Assembly: GCF_029931775.1 (NCBI RefSeq)
Contig: NC_079323.1
Coordinates: 717,001 to 781,000 of the forward strand
From: Euleptes europaea
Taxonomy: Eukaryota > Chordata > Lepidosauria > Squamata > Sphaerodactylidae
Direction: 5' to 3'
DNA: 64,000 nucleotides
A program made the position numbers and the translations under genes. Under the pieces are notes generated by a model, which had not been told where the DNA came from, ran no database searches, and saw only the letters and a program-made list of their open reading frames with translations. Shown here piece after piece: positions 1-10,439 of the stretch; position 1 is the stretch's first letter, and every line of letters begins with the position of its first letter.

Positions 1-1040
1 CATTAGACAGAAAGGTCAACCATAGTGTGGCTTGAGGAAGTAGGAAGCCTGCTTGGATGTAGACTTCCCCCAACAATTCTGCACTCTTGTAAAGATATTA
101 GATTGAGGGAAAGGCACTCTCCATGTGTACAGGGAAGCTAATTCCCATATATGTCATTATAATATTATAACTGCTTCCCTCCCCTGCTGTATTCTGGCAT
201 TCAAAACATGATTTGGGACTGTGCCCTGATTTAAATGAGTGATGCACAAGGTTGTATATTTTCCATTCTTTTAGTCTCCGCTCGTGTCCAAGGAATCCAG
301 ATTCTTCCTGATTGAGTTCTTTGTTCAAATTCAAATTCATCTGCTTCACAAAATTTACATTGACAGGTTTAGCATCCTTTTAACATCCTTCTTTCACACA
401 CATACATGGACACCACATGAAGCTGCCTTCTACCAAGTCAGGCTGTTGGGTCTATCAGGGTCAGCAGCATCTGCTCTGGCTGGCAACAGCTGGGTCTCAG
501 GCATCTTCATGGTCTTTCTTATCTGTTAATAATCAGAGTCGATGAATCGTGATTGTGGTTACAGAAGAGTCAGATCACAGCACACAACAAAATCAAAGAC
601 AAAGCCTTTTGGCTTAATCAAACAAAATCCTTTACTTATCTAACAGGATGGGATACATGTGGAGTAAAGCAAATAATTCTTTCTTTCGACATGACTAGTT
701 CCCTACAAACATGTTAGTTTGCACTAACAGGTAGCTACAGGCTTAGAATCCATCTTTGCTCTTAAGAGCAGAGAGGCCTTCCACCTGGTCAGTGTAAAAT
801 CCAAAACGTGACTGAGTAACTGCTGCCTCTTCTAAACAAAGGACAGCAATCAAACTCAATTGCAGTAGGTACATGACCTTTGGCGTGGAACCTATGGCGA
901 TCTTGCTGACCAACAGAATACTGACATCTGTCATTGCATTATCACCTTGAGACTAACTAAACTGTTGATACAAACACATTAACCCTTTAACTATCTTCAG
1001 AAATGGAACTCGCATTGAATCCCCAACATTATCACCTACT
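1..1040. other. Intergenic sequence, no gene seen
   Basis: AT-rich non-coding sequence. Only short open frames without family motifs are present on either strand. I see no splice-site-bounded exon, no tRNA-like fold and no clear repeat boundary, although its texture resembles an old decayed retroelement. Confidence 0.5.
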
Positions 1041-1044
1041 GCCC

Positions 1045-1500
1045 AATCCTTTTAGGTGGAGATGCTAGGGATTGAACTCCAGGCCTTCTGCATGCCAACT
1101 AAAAACTCACCTGCTGTTTATCATTGGTAACTTGTGCTATTATTTTCAGAATTTAGCATTTTTCCAGCTGACAGTATGTTCTTCTTGAGTGTATTGCATC
1201 AAGTGTTGCATAAGCAATGATTAAATCCTTTGGAAAAAATTTTTGTGTGCGCACGTACTGCTCTCATTACAGAAAAAGGTTATGTGGGGATTAATTCCTA
1301 TCACTTCCTGTTGAAGTTTCAGCCAATATTCTGGGTCACCAACATAATGAAGAAATGGACACAGCCAGCAGACCTGCACATTAGAAGAGGCGCAATGTTT
1401 AACTCTCGGGCTCCTAGCAACGGTTATTTAGTCCCCCGTCTGTATTGTAGGGGCTTCTAGCATGTCCACCCCCCTCTTGTAGGAGCCATGGGCCACTCTC
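1045..1500 (+). repeat. Copy 1 of a local duplication (partner near 11610-12530)
   Basis: From about 1110 to 1480 the sequence matches 11885-12530 in order, including stretches reading GCATAAGTGTTGCATAAG-like, ATTAAATCCTTTGGAAAAAA, AGCCAATATTCTGGGTCA and GCCAGCAGACCTG. Both copies begin with the same reversed tRNA-SINE fragment (CTTCTGCATGC). Copy 1 lacks the SINE and the hAT MITE that interrupt copy 2, so it preserves the empty site. Non-coding. Confidence 0.75.
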
Positions 1501-1603
1501 ATCAACTGTGGGCTTAGAGGCCTCAGGTTTTCTAGGAGTTCCCCTGCTTTGCCAGGGTCTCTGTCCATTGTGCCCTCCCTGGGCCCTCAGGGTGACTTCT
1601 TTA

Positions 1604-1790
1604 TAGGGTTGCCAACCTCCTGCTGTTACAACTGATCTCCAGCCACCAGAGATCAGTTCATCTGGAGAAAATTACTGTTTTGGCAACAGGACTCTATAGC
1701 ATTGAAGTCCCTCCCCTCCCCAAACTCCCCTTCCTCAGGTTCCGCCCCCAAAACCTCCCGCCGGTGGCAAAGAGGGACCTGGCAACCCTA
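1604..1790 (+). mobile_element. hAT-type MITE (TAGGGTTGCCA family)
   Basis: Begins TAGGGTTGCCAACCTCC and ends ACCTGGCAACCCTA, giving terminal inverted repeats. The internal GGAGAAAATTACTGTTTTGG and CCCTCCCCTCCCCAAACTCC segments recur in all copies in this window. Non-autonomous, no coding capacity. Family assignment to hAT rests on the clean 8-bp duplication at the 12139 copy. Confidence 0.8.
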
Positions 1791-1840
1791 CTTAGCGTCT
1801 ATACTCCTTCATAGGGCCTTTGTGCTTAATGGTCTCTGGG

Positions 1841-2034
1841 TAGGGTTGCCAACCTCCAGGAAATCTCCTGCTGTTACAATTGATCTCCAGCCAGTAGAGA
1901 TCAGATCACCTGGAGAAAATGGCCGTTTGGGCAATTGGACTCTATGGCATTGAAGCCCCTCCCCAAACCCCTCCCTCCTCAGGCGCCACCCCAAAAACAT
2001 CCTGCCAGTGGCAAAGAGGTACCCGGCAACCTTA
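1841..2034 (+). mobile_element. hAT-type MITE (TAGGGTTGCCA family)
   Basis: Second copy, directly repeated after the one ending at 1790. It starts TAGGGTTGCCAACCTCCAGG and ends CCGGCAACCTTA. The body is nearly full length, with a few substitutions. Confidence 0.8.
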
Positions 2035-2189
2035 TCTCTGAGGGTTGCCTGGCTTACTATGCACCATTCAAAGGGCTAGTTCTTACCTTGAAAGCCCCAA
2101 AAGGCTTGGGGTGCTTCCAGGACTGCCTCCTCCCATACTGGCCAGATGTCCAGCTGAGATCTTCCTTTCAAGCCCACATGCAGGGGAGG

Positions 2190-2385
2190 TAGGGCTTTGC
2201 AGGTCCCTCTTCACTACCGGCGGGAGCCTGAGGAGGGCGGGGTTGGGGGAGGGGAGGGCCTTTAATGCCATAGAGTCCAATGGCCAAAGCTGCCATTTTT
2301 CTCCAGGTGAACTGATCTCTATCAGCTGGAGATTAGTTGTAGTAGCAGGAGATCTCCAGCTAGTACCTGGAGGTTGGCGACACTA
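2190..2385 (-). mobile_element. hAT-type MITE (TAGGGTTGCCA family), reversed
   Basis: Reverse-oriented copy with TAGGGCTTTGCAGGTCCC at the left edge and TACCTGGAGGTTGGCGACACTA at the right edge in two recognisable halves. The GGGCGGGGTTGGGGGAGGGG core is intact. A more diverged copy in forward orientation follows at about 2572-2790. Confidence 0.75.
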
Positions 2386-2571
2386 AGAGGTGGTGGGTAG
2401 CAAGCAGAATCAGGGCTTTTTGGGTGGTGATGCCTTGCCTTTGGAACGCCTCCTCCCCCTTGAGATTCACCTAGTGCCTCTTTAGACACCAGCAGATAAC
2501 ACTTCTTCACACCTAGGCTTTGAATGAAGGGGTCCATCTGTTTTAGCTTGTTGAATGGCTTGATGGTAACC

Positions 2572-2790
2572 TGGGGTTTCCAACCTCCAGGCGGGGCCAG
2601 GATTTCCCCCCAGAATTTCAACTGATCTCCAGACTACAGAGTAAATGTCAGCTTCTTAGGGTGGACTTAATGGAATTACATTCCTCATGAACTCCCCCCC
2701 CCACACACACACACACCTTTCCCAATTTCCATCCTCTCCAGCTCCTCTCCCAAATCTCTAGGAATTACCCAAGCCACAGTTAGCAACCCA
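2572..2790 (+). mobile_element. Diverged hAT-type MITE copy
   Basis: Starts GGGGTTTCCAACCTCCAGG, contains CAACTGATCTCCAGACTACA and ends GTTAGCAACCCA. It carries a C-rich and (CA)n expansion near 2693-2716. Ends and body have drifted, so boundaries are approximate. Confidence 0.6.
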
Positions 2791-4620
2791 ATTTTTCTGG
2801 TGACTTTTTTATTTAGAGACATAAATACATATATACAAAATACAGTTCTCTTTGTCTGAATAATTGATAACATTGATTCAGCAAGACACATGTGCTATAA
2901 AGAATATCCTGATGTATAATTCAGTGAGACAAGCAGCATATAAATGAAATTTATGAATACACTCTAAGCTGCTTAATGTTTTATGTTTTTTATTCTCTGG
3001 TGGGGTTTTTTTAATGCTGGGGCTTTATTAGCAATGTGTGATGTTTTGTTTATTTATTTAAAGCATTTATTAGCTGCCTTTCTACTTCCTTACAGGAATT
3101 CAAGGCAGTTTAACAACAACAAAACACAATAAAATAAGCTAAAAAAAATTTTTTTTAAGTAGATGAAAATGAATAATTTAAAACTGCCGGTAGGCAGAAG
3201 AAGTGAAACTAATCAATGCCATCATGAATAAAACTGCCTTCAGCTGCTTCCCAAAGGTGAAAAGTGAGGGGGGCCAGGTGTACCTGGCTGGGAATGCTGT
3301 TCCACAATTGTGGGGCCCTCTCTCATGTACCCTCCAGGTGAGCTTCTTTGTTAAAATGCTCGTGACATGTTTTCACCGGTATAGCAGGCCCTGGCCTGGA
3401 AACGTTACAGAGAGGCTGAGGCGTGGGTGACGGGCAACAGGAAAGGAGAAGGAGGGAAGAAGCGGAGGCGTTCTTCTCCTGAGGGAGTGGAGAAGCTCTG
3501 AAGAAGAAGCTCCTGCGAAGAAAAGCCTGTGGAGAAGAGAAAAGGCATTTGGCAGAAGAGCGGCCATCTTCTGGGGTGAGACTTCGATCCTGAGTGCTGG
3601 TGGGGCTTCTCCTGCTGTGACTGGGCAGATATGGGGCTTCCCAGAGCTTGCAAAGAACAGAGACCCTCTCCAAGGGTGTGACAATTCAGAGCCCAGAGAC
3701 CAAAGAGACTTCCTTCTCTTTTCACCCTGACTTTGGGACTGCTCAGTCTATTTTATTATTCATACTCTCACCTCAATGTCTGGGGTTATACCCCTCCGGA
3801 TGGAACTTGGTGAGCCCTGTCTTTTTAAAAACTGTAATGTTCTGCCTTATTGTATTAATATTCAATCACAATAAAACAGTTGGAAGCTGAAGAATCAAAG
3901 CAGGTTATTTTATTGGCCAATATAACAAAATGCTGGTGAAAATTGCCTAAAGCACAGAGCAATTTCCACACACATCAAAGGATTGCAAGCATGGATATAG
4001 ACTTTGATAATGGGTGGTTACAGAAACGTAATACACACGTAACACTGAACTGTTCAATAAACCTCTTGGACTTATAAGCAATTATTTGCATATCCAATAG
4101 AAAATGTTCTTCAAGGCGTTGCCTAATGGTTAATGAGGAGGCACAGCTTCACATTCCAAGATGACATGTCTTGTCTTAAATCAAAGCTCTAGGCTTAATT
4201 AAGGAACCTGCCTGTACTAAGAGGGAATGACCTCACCTAGTCAGCTGCCTGCAAACTGCTTGCTGGGTCACTCTGACCCAGGCTTCTCAGCAATGAATGT
4301 AGCTTGACCAAAGTACATGTTACCCATAATGCAAAGTGATTCTAGATCTGTACATAAGAATCTATATATGTGTGTGTGTGTTATGCTATGTGAATATGCA
4401 TATATGTGACAGCATATATGTTTTCTCTATAAACTAAGTTAATTAGGGCACTACAAAACCCTCATGCTTGATCCATATCAACCCACTGGAAGCTTGGTCA
4501 GACCAAGTTGGCTCCGATGACACGACCCCTACCTCAAAAGGGCCCCAACTATGGGGCCCTAACAAAACCAGTCAAAGAAAAGATAGAAAAATGGGAGAAA
4601 GCACAGAGCCGTGCGTCTGA
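2791..4620. other. Intergenic, old LINE/LTR-like debris, no gene
   Basis: About 3040-3345 looks like an old LINE 3' region (TGGGAATGCTGTTCCACAATTG, as in reptile L2/CR1 3' ends). About 3400-3890 ends with an AATAAA at 3871-3876 and could be LTR-like. 3900-4620 holds only AT-rich non-coding sequence with a short TG tract near 4369. No gene is supported. Confidence 0.4.
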
Positions 4621-4912
4621 GGAAAGGTGAATAGCCAAACCTGAAAAATCGTCAGTTTTTCAGGAAGTGCGTATTCGGCTACAGGGAGATCCCCAGGTTT
4701 GGCGTTCAGTGAACCCGAAAATTACTAAAACAGCAATTTTGAGTTTATTTTTGGTTCAAGTTTATTGATATGCACAACCCTATTGACCGTCTTCTGACCA
4801 ATGCTTTTAAACATGGTACGTCTAGTTGCCAGATATGTTTGCAACAAAATTCACAGCATTTCGAAAAAGCTTCAGTTTTTACTGTTCACAGAGCTCAGCA
4901 TTTCCTTAAACC

Positions 4913-5088
4913 AGAGGTTCCCAAACTTTTTGAATCATGGAGCACTTTTTAGGAGAGAAATCCATCACGGAGCACTGATTTTCAACTAGCACCTATATAC
5001 TAAACCAAATGACAGTAGTATTTTTCTTTCCAATCTCTTCATGGAGCACTAGGAGTTGTTTCACAGAGCACAGTCTGGGAACATCTGT
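4913..5088 (+). mobile_element. hAT MITE with perfect 8-bp target duplication
   Basis: The 176-bp element is bounded by CTTAAACC at 4905-4912 and again at 5089-5096, an exact 8-bp target-site duplication as expected for hAT transposases. Its ends AGAGGTTCCCAAAC and GTCTGGGAACATCTGT are imperfect inverted repeats of the hAT/Charlie-like GGTTCCCA type. Two internal GGAGCACT motifs recur. No coding capacity. Confidence 0.85.
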
Positions 5089-5614
5089 CTTAAACCAAAT
5101 TCTAATATGATTTGTGCTTTATCGTCCAATGCATACCACCAATGCTGGTTACAGGACAAGGCCATTGCAGGTGAGTTGCAGTACCTGAAGCTGAGTTCAC
5201 CCTCACTGTGAAAAGAGTTTTCTAGGCACATGGCAGCCAAGACAGTGTGCGTGTGTGGGAGAGGGTGTGTGTGTGATTTCCGTGTTAGAAAATGTGCCCT
5301 CTTCCTTGTAGCCTAGGAGATGCCTTCAGAAGGGAATGAGGAGTTTTGCTCCTCTTAATGAGGTCTCATCAGAAGACTCATAGTCAAGGATTGGGGGAAG
5401 ATGGTGCCTCTCAACCACGGAGTGCCCAACTGCAGTGCTCTCCCCACCCTCAATGAAAGGCAGATAGGGGATGCTGTTGGGGACCCCAGTGGGGTGAGGT
5501 CGATGCATATTGCTCCCTCCCCTGATGACCCTATCCTCCTTCTAGAGCTTATTCCCATCCTAGTTATTTCATAATCGTAGGCCTGTAATTTTGTAGGGGT
5601 AAAAGGAGGTTTGC
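5089..5614. other. Intergenic, no gene seen
   Basis: Open frames here are short and motif-free. There is a small GT-rich tract near 5247-5275 and nothing else that can be supported. Confidence 0.4.
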
Positions 5615-5830
5615 CTTGACCTGGATGGCCCAGGCTAGCTCGATCCTCAAATCTCAGAAGCCAAGCAGTGTTGGCCCTGGCTAGTACTTGTATGGGAGAC
5701 CACCAAGGAATGCCAGGGTTGTTGTGCAGAGGCAGGCGATGGCAAACCACCTCTGTTAGTCTCTTGCCTGGAAAACCCTACTGGATTGCCATAAGTCAGC
5801 TGATACTTCATGGCATTTTACACACACACA
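5615..5830 (+). mobile_element. 5S-rRNA-derived SINE with BovB-like tail
   Basis: The segment around 5660-5705 (AGAAGCCAAGCAG, then CTAGTACTTGTATGGGAGACC) is a recognisable degenerate copy of the 3' half of vertebrate 5S rRNA, including its internal promoter region. It is followed by GGCAAACCACCTCTG and a tail ending in (CA)n like the BovB 3' end. The flanking AAAAGGAGGTT at 5601-5611 recurs at 5830-5840 and looks like the target-site duplication. Confidence 0.85.
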
Positions 5831-5845
5831 AAAGGAGGTTCAGGG

Positions 5846-6002
5846 AAGTCAGCATGGTATCGTCCAATCTTGTCAGATTTCAGAAGCTAAGCAGGGTGGG
5901 CACTTGGAGGGGAGACCACCAAGGAAGGCACTGGCAAACCACCTCTGATTTGCTGGGGTTCCCATAAGTCAGCTGTGACTTGACAGCACTTTACACACAC
6001 AC
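5846..6002 (+). mobile_element. 5S-rRNA-derived SINE, second adjacent copy
   Basis: Contains TTTCAGAAGCTAAGCAGG and GGGAGACCACCAAGGAA, then GTGACTTGACAGCAC and a (CA)n tail. It is shortened internally relative to the copy just upstream. A third AAAAGGAGGTTC lies at 6003-6014, so this copy entered at the duplication left by its neighbour. Confidence 0.8.
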
Positions 6003-6271
6003 AAAAGGAGGTTCAAGGGAAAGGGGTCTGGCAAGGAAAAGGTTAGGCTTGCCATATCTTCTCAGGAACAAATTTCACACACCCACAAACACACACACAA
6101 CATCCAGAGGAACCTTGCAATGCAGAAGGTGGCATCAGGATTTTGTAACATGTGTCTCCAGTAAAATTTGGGCTCCCATTGAGAAGAAAAGCACGGTATA
6201 AAGTTTCATTCACCTCAGTGGGGCTACTCTGGAAGAAACTGAACTGCAGGCTCATCCTGTGCTGAGTGCAT

Positions 6272-7225
6272 TCAGCGCTGTTTCCGAGCCTGCAAAAACA
6301 CCAGTGCCATGCGCTCCCGGATCTGCTTGGTTTTCACCCCATAGATGATGGGGTTTAACATGGGGGGCACGATGGCATAGATGTTAGCCAGCAGGATGTG
6401 AACGGCACGAGGCATGCTATTCACAAAAAACCTGTAGACAAAGAATGAGAAAAAGGTGGGGATATAAAACATCAAGATGACAATTACGTGAGAGCCGCAG
6501 GTGCCGAGAGCTTTGGCCCGGGCATCTTTGGACGGGAGCCGAAAGACGGCCCGGAGGATCAAAACATAGGAAACGGCAATTAAAACGGTATCTGTTCCTG
6601 TGGTTAAAAAAGCCACAGTGAGGCCGTACCAGTTGTCGACGGAGATGTCTGCGCAGGCCAGCCGGGCGATTCCTATGTGCTCACAGAACGTGTGGGAAAG
6701 GACGTTGGGGCCACAGAAGGGCAGCCTCAGCAGGAGGATGAGCAGAGAAACCATGAGGCAAAAGGCTCGAACAGCTGCTGCCACGACAAACTTTGCTATC
6801 CGTGTGGGTGTCAGCACAGTGTTGTATTGCAACGGGTTGCAGATGGCGACATACCGGTCGTATGCCATAGCTAGCAAGATGGCCGACTCAGCAACAAAAA
6901 TGTAGTGGATGAGAAACATCTGGGTGACGCAGGCCTCAAAGGCGATCTCCTTGGCATCGAACCAGAAGATGCTGAGGGTCTTGGGCATGGTGGTGGTGCA
7001 GAACACCAGATCCATACCGGCCAGCACAGCAAGCAAGAGGAACATGGGCTGGTGAAGGCTGCGCTCCTTGACAATGATGAAGAGGAGGAGGCCGTTGCCC
7101 ACAACGGCAATGATGTACATGGAGCAGAAGGGGATAGAGAGCCAGATGTGCGCATCCTCCAGGCCTTCAACACCAACCAGAATGCATTTGACTATTCTGA
7201 AGCTTGTGTGATTGGCAGCTGCCAT
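6272..7225 (-). CDS. Class I olfactory receptor, OR52-like (intact)
   Basis: Single-exon seven-transmembrane odorant receptor of 317 residues, expected at the ciliary membrane of olfactory neurons and coupled to Golf. Visible motifs are an N-terminal N-glycosylation site (NHT at residues 5-7), GN in TM1, LHQPM in the first inner loop, MAYDRYVAICNPLQY at the end of TM3, SHTFCEHIGIARLAC in the second outer loop, KALGTCGSH before TM6 and PPMLNPIIYGVKTKQIRE in TM7. The CEH and LACAD pattern with GTCGSH resembles OR52. An upstream in-frame ATG at 7327 is rejected, because a strong splice acceptor (CTTTTCACAG, exon from 7266) lies between it and this ATG. No frameshift or stop. Confidence 0.95.
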   Translation of the reverse strand: MAAANHTSFRIVKCILVGVEGLEDAHIWLSIPFCSMYIIAVVGNGLLLFIIVKERSLHQPMFLLLAVLAGMDLVFCTTTMPKTLSIFWFDAKEIAFEACVTQMFLIHYIFVAESAILLAMAYDRYVAICNPLQYNTVLTPTRIAKFVVAAAVRAFCLMVSLLILLLRLPFCGPNVLSHTFCEHIGIARLACADISVDNWYGLTVAFLTTGTDTVLIAVSYVLILRAVFRLPSKDARAKALGTCGSHVIVILMFYIPTFFSFFVYRFFVNSMPRAVHILLANIYAIVPPMLNPIIYGVKTKQIRERMALVFLQARKQR

Positions 7226-7815
7226 GGTGGGAAAAGGATCCTCCCTCGGAGCTTGACCAGATAGCCCTGTGAAAAGAGGAAGGAAGGAATGGCCGTGATG
7301 AAAACATGGGGTGAACTGAACCTCCATTTAGTTCCTCTCTTGCTCCGTGGGTAACATTACTTTCCTGCACAACTCTGTTCACTCTAATGGGAGCACAGCA
7401 GGAGAGATGGTTCTTCAGATATGTAGCACCACGTGAAATTCTGCTTCATAGGATTAATTCACCCTTCATAAATTGTCACTCATAACATAATTCTTGCATC
7501 AAATATCTGTGCATAAGGACTTTGCAACTACTGGAGAAAGTGGCTGAACACAGACGTTTGGACACTCAGAGAAAGAACTGCCTACTGACACACGTTAAAC
7601 AATTTTTATTTAAAACTATACAGTACAATGCTTCATGAGATAAATACAACTAAAAACGTTGAGGGTTGAGGAAACTTAGTAAATATAGGTAGAATGATCA
7701 AGTTATCTGATGATGTGTGGGTTAGGTTTATGGGGTCGGTTGAGTAGAATAATATTATTGGGTGCCTTAAGTCCAAAAATTTGTTGACAAGAAACAGATC
7801 AAAAGCATTTTTCTT
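7226..7815. other. 5' flank of the OR gene, no further gene
   Basis: Upstream (minus-strand 5') flank of the OR52-like gene. Apart from the leader splice acceptor I see no exon. A remote non-coding leader exon would not be recognisable. Confidence 0.4.
7257..7275 (-). promoter_or_regulatory. 3' splice site of the OR leader intron
   Basis: On the minus strand a pyrimidine run leads to TTTTCACAG with the exon starting at 7266, 41 nt before the OR start codon. Vertebrate ORs usually have non-coding leader exons spliced just upstream of the coding exon, and this site fits. Confidence 0.6.
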
Positions 7816-7827
7816 CAAGTATTAACA

Positions 7828-8025
7828 GGGAAGGGAAGGCACCACGGCAGAGCCCCAATGTCATCATTTCTTGGAAGCTAAGCAGAGTCGGTATTTGGAA
7901 GGGAGACCAAGGAAAACGCTGCAGAGGAAAGCAACGGCAAACCACCTCGGCTTAATCACGTGCCTAGAAAGCCCCTTGCTGGGGGTCGCCATCCATGGGT
8001 TGCGACTTGATGACGTCTACATACA
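7828..8025 (+). mobile_element. 5S-rRNA-derived SINE with 12-bp target duplication
   Basis: CAAGTATTAACA at 7816-7827 and again at 8026-8037 bounds the insertion. Inside, TTGGAAGCTAAGCAGAGTCGG and GGAAGGGAGACCAAGG are 5S-like, followed by GGCAAACCACCTCGG and GGGTTGCGACTTGATGACG, the BovB-like tail. Confidence 0.85.
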
Positions 8026-8039
8026 CAAGTATTAACAAT

Positions 8040-8740
8040 GATTTCTGTGGGACTATGAAGAATATGATGTAAAAGTTAGACAGTGAACCTTTAGAAGAGC
8101 CGGTGGAACAAGATCTAAGCCTCACTCTTCGGGACAATGCTAACCCAGAATCTTATTGCACCTGAGTCTTGGTATCAATTAAATGTCAAATGTCTTCTCC
8201 TGACAGCACATAAGCATCCTTTTAAGTCTCTGGAGCAGTCTAAGATGTTGACTAAACAACAAGGTGTGTTAATCACACAATAGGAAGCATCCATGACATA
8301 ACGATGACTGAACATTGGACAAGTTAACTAAGCACAGAGACGCTGCCCCACAAGTAGGATTCTTCTTTCCTAACTAAAGTCCTCGGAACTGTTCTGGGGG
8401 AAAGCTGTACCTGTTGAACTGGACCTGCTTTGGAGGACTTGTGGAATGCAGGGATTAAGGCAGAAGTTCTGAGCCCAGAGGCTTCAGTGTTACTCTCAGA
8501 TTAGCTGCAAGATGTTGTCTGAGCCTCCACAACCTTTTTCTTTCAGTCTTGGCCCTCCTGACTCCCAGTAAGGGTGTCAGACTTGCAATAAAAGACCCTG
8601 TAAATGCCAAGAGACAGCTTGCATAGACTGCTGAAAACCCCATGCGCACACCTCCTCCTTCAATGAAGCAAGACTTCATAGAGATGGGAGACACTAACTA
8701 CCCCGATGCCAGTTAGGAGCCAGATAAACGCTGCTAAGCA
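8040..8740. other. Intergenic, no gene seen
   Basis: No open frame with a recognisable family and no repeat boundary I can support. Confidence 0.4.
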
Positions 8741-9240
8741 TTCTGCCTATTGTTTTTGGGAAATCCTAGAGAACAAGGGATGTGACGCAGGACTGGAGAT
8801 GGGCAAATATCCCAATCTTCAAAGAGAACCAGAAAAATTATAGACTGATTGGTCTGACTTAGATGCCAGGGAAAATACAGGCATGGATTCTAAAGTGGTC
8901 CATCTGAGAGCATCTTAAAACCATACAGTGCTTAGGAGCAGCCCAAGAAGAAATCCTGCTAGGCTCATCTGATCTCTGTTTTGGGGCAAGGAACTCGCTT
9001 GCTCACTCATGGGAATGCTGCAGAAATAATGATTTCAACAAACACTTGATCAAGTTCCCAAAAACATTTTGTTTGGCAAATCAGAGACTGGATGATAGGG
9101 CTAGCATCCTCTCAGAGTCAGGAGAAATAACAATTCTACTCTATTCTGCACATGTCAGACCTCTTCTGGAGCACCAAGTCCAGTTCTTAGTGCCACACTT
9201 TAAGCTGCAGAGAAATAGTAACAGGCTCAGAGAAGACGGG
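8740..9240 (+). mobile_element. Decayed CR1/L3-like LINE reverse-transcriptase remnant
   Basis: The stretch near 8782-8880 translates in pieces to a tryptophan-containing segment followed by an N-Y-(R)-x-I-x-L-T-like block typical of the start of the CR1 RT domain. Later blocks near 9150-9210 resemble the conserved R-P-L-L-E-x-x-V-Q-F block near the CR1 C terminus. Many indels and stops are present, and the middle is deleted. Confidence 0.55.
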
Positions 9241-9261
9241 GGAGTTGGTAGGGGCCTGGAC

Positions 9262-9486
9262 ATTTTAAATGTTATTTATGTATTCCCTGCTTTTCTCCTC
9301 AATGGGGACCCAAAGTAGTTAACAACATCCTTACACCCTTCTCTATTTTACCCTTATAATAACATCCCTGCAAGGGAGGTTAGGCTGTGCACATATCTGA
9401 CCCAAAGTCACCCAGTGAGCATCAGTGACAGAGTGGGGATTCAAACCAGCACCAGAGACTCTAAGCCGTGCACCACACTGACTCTC
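9262..9486 (-). mobile_element. tRNA-derived SINE (TTCGAATCC family), reversed
   Basis: Read on the minus strand it ends with the AATGGGGACCC / AGTAGTTAACAACAT body and carries a degenerate B-box region (reverse of GTGGGGATTCAAACC). The same family is better preserved at 53770-53995 and 37841-38052. Confidence 0.7.
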
Positions 9487-9597
9487 TAGTCCTGTAAGGA
9501 AAGGCAAAAGGAACAGGAAAAGTTCAGCCTTAAAAAAAAAGGAGAATTTGGGAAGAGCTGGCTGCGTTCTTTAATTGCCTTAAGGTCTGTCACAGAG

Positions 9598-9802
9598 AAG
9601 AAGAAGAAGAAGAAGAGTTGGTTTTAATATGCTGACTTTCTCTACCACTCAAGGAAGAATCAAACCAGCTTACAATCACCTTCCCTCCCCCTCCCCACAA
9701 CAGACACCCTGGGAGGGTGGGGTGTGAGAGCTCTAAAGAACTGTGGCTAGCCCCATGTCACCCAGCTGGCTTTATGTGTAGGAGTGGGAAAACAAATCAC
9801 CA
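9598..9802 (-). mobile_element. tRNA-derived SINE (GTAGTGGTTAAG family), reversed and truncated
   Basis: Starts with an (AGA)n-rich tail and GAGTTGGTTTTAATATGC, then CTACCACTCAAGGAAGAATC and CACAACAGACACCCTGGGAG. These match the 3' two-thirds of the family seen full length at 40941-41261. The tRNA-like head is missing. Confidence 0.75.
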
Positions 9803-10197
9803 AATGAAAAAGGACAAAGGCTTGTTTTCTGCTACCCTGGAGGACAAGACAAGATCTAGTGGACTTCAGTTATAGCAGGTCAGATTTTAGCTGAAACCTC
9901 CTAATGCAAAAAGCAGGCCAGCAATGTAAGCTGTTACTGGAAGGGGGGAAGGGGCTTTTCCTGGCTGGAGGTCTTCTAGAAGAAGCAAAGTTGTCATCTG
10001 TCCCACATGCTCCAGCTTCGGATTTCCTGTCTTGAGCCCAGGGTTGGGCTCCTGGACTTTTAAGGCCCTTGCAACTCTATGCATTTCTGGAAGCACCCCT
10101 CAGGTCCAAATGCAGGGATTAAGAACCCAAAAGGTGAAGAAAAAAATAAACACCCAAGGTCAAAGGTTATACAATCTAAAGATGATGTAAGTACAAA

Positions 10198-10198
<1 letters not shown>
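9803..10198. other. Intergenic, no gene seen
   Basis: No supportable feature. The open frames that run from here into the dinucleotide tract are artefacts of the repeat. Confidence 0.4.

Positions 10199-10290
<92 letters not shown>
10199..10290. repeat. (TA)n microsatellite
   Basis: About 45 uninterrupted TA units. Long enough to be length-polymorphic and to extrude as a cruciform. The long tyrosine-isoleucine open frames on both strands are produced by it and are not genes. Confidence 0.95.
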
Positions 10291-10292
<2 letters not shown>

Positions 10293-10393
10293 GGATAAAA
10301 TCTAATACCACATATAACACATATAAGGCCCTGCAAAACCCTACCAAAGTGACGTACTCATATAACACAAGAAAACATAAAATCACACAGTTT

Positions 10394-10433
10394 GACCATA
10401 CACGTTTCGGCCACACAGCCTTCTTCAGTGGTC
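10394..10433 (-). ncRNA. Hammerhead-ribozyme-like motif in a Penelope-like remnant
   Basis: On the minus strand, stem I is GACCA paired with TGGTC. The core is CTGAAGA, then one unpaired A. Stem II is GGCT/GGCC around GTGT. GAAAC follows, then a two-base-pair stem III (AC/GT), with A as the cleavage-site base. The parts occur in the order of a type I hammerhead with a tiny stem III, the form known from Penelope-like retroelements. The extra base between the CTGANGA box and stem II departs from the consensus, so activity is uncertain. Confidence 0.6.
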
Positions 10434-10439
10434 TAAGCA

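Noticed and set aside
5660-5710. Possible 5S rRNA gene
   Set aside because: Only the 3' half matches, with substitutions, and it is embedded in a SINE with target duplications.
6272-7327. 351-residue version of the OR starting at 7327
   Set aside because: The extra 34 residues include a pyrimidine-rich splice acceptor and do not look like an OR N terminus. The start at 7225 gives the normal NxT site near residue 5.
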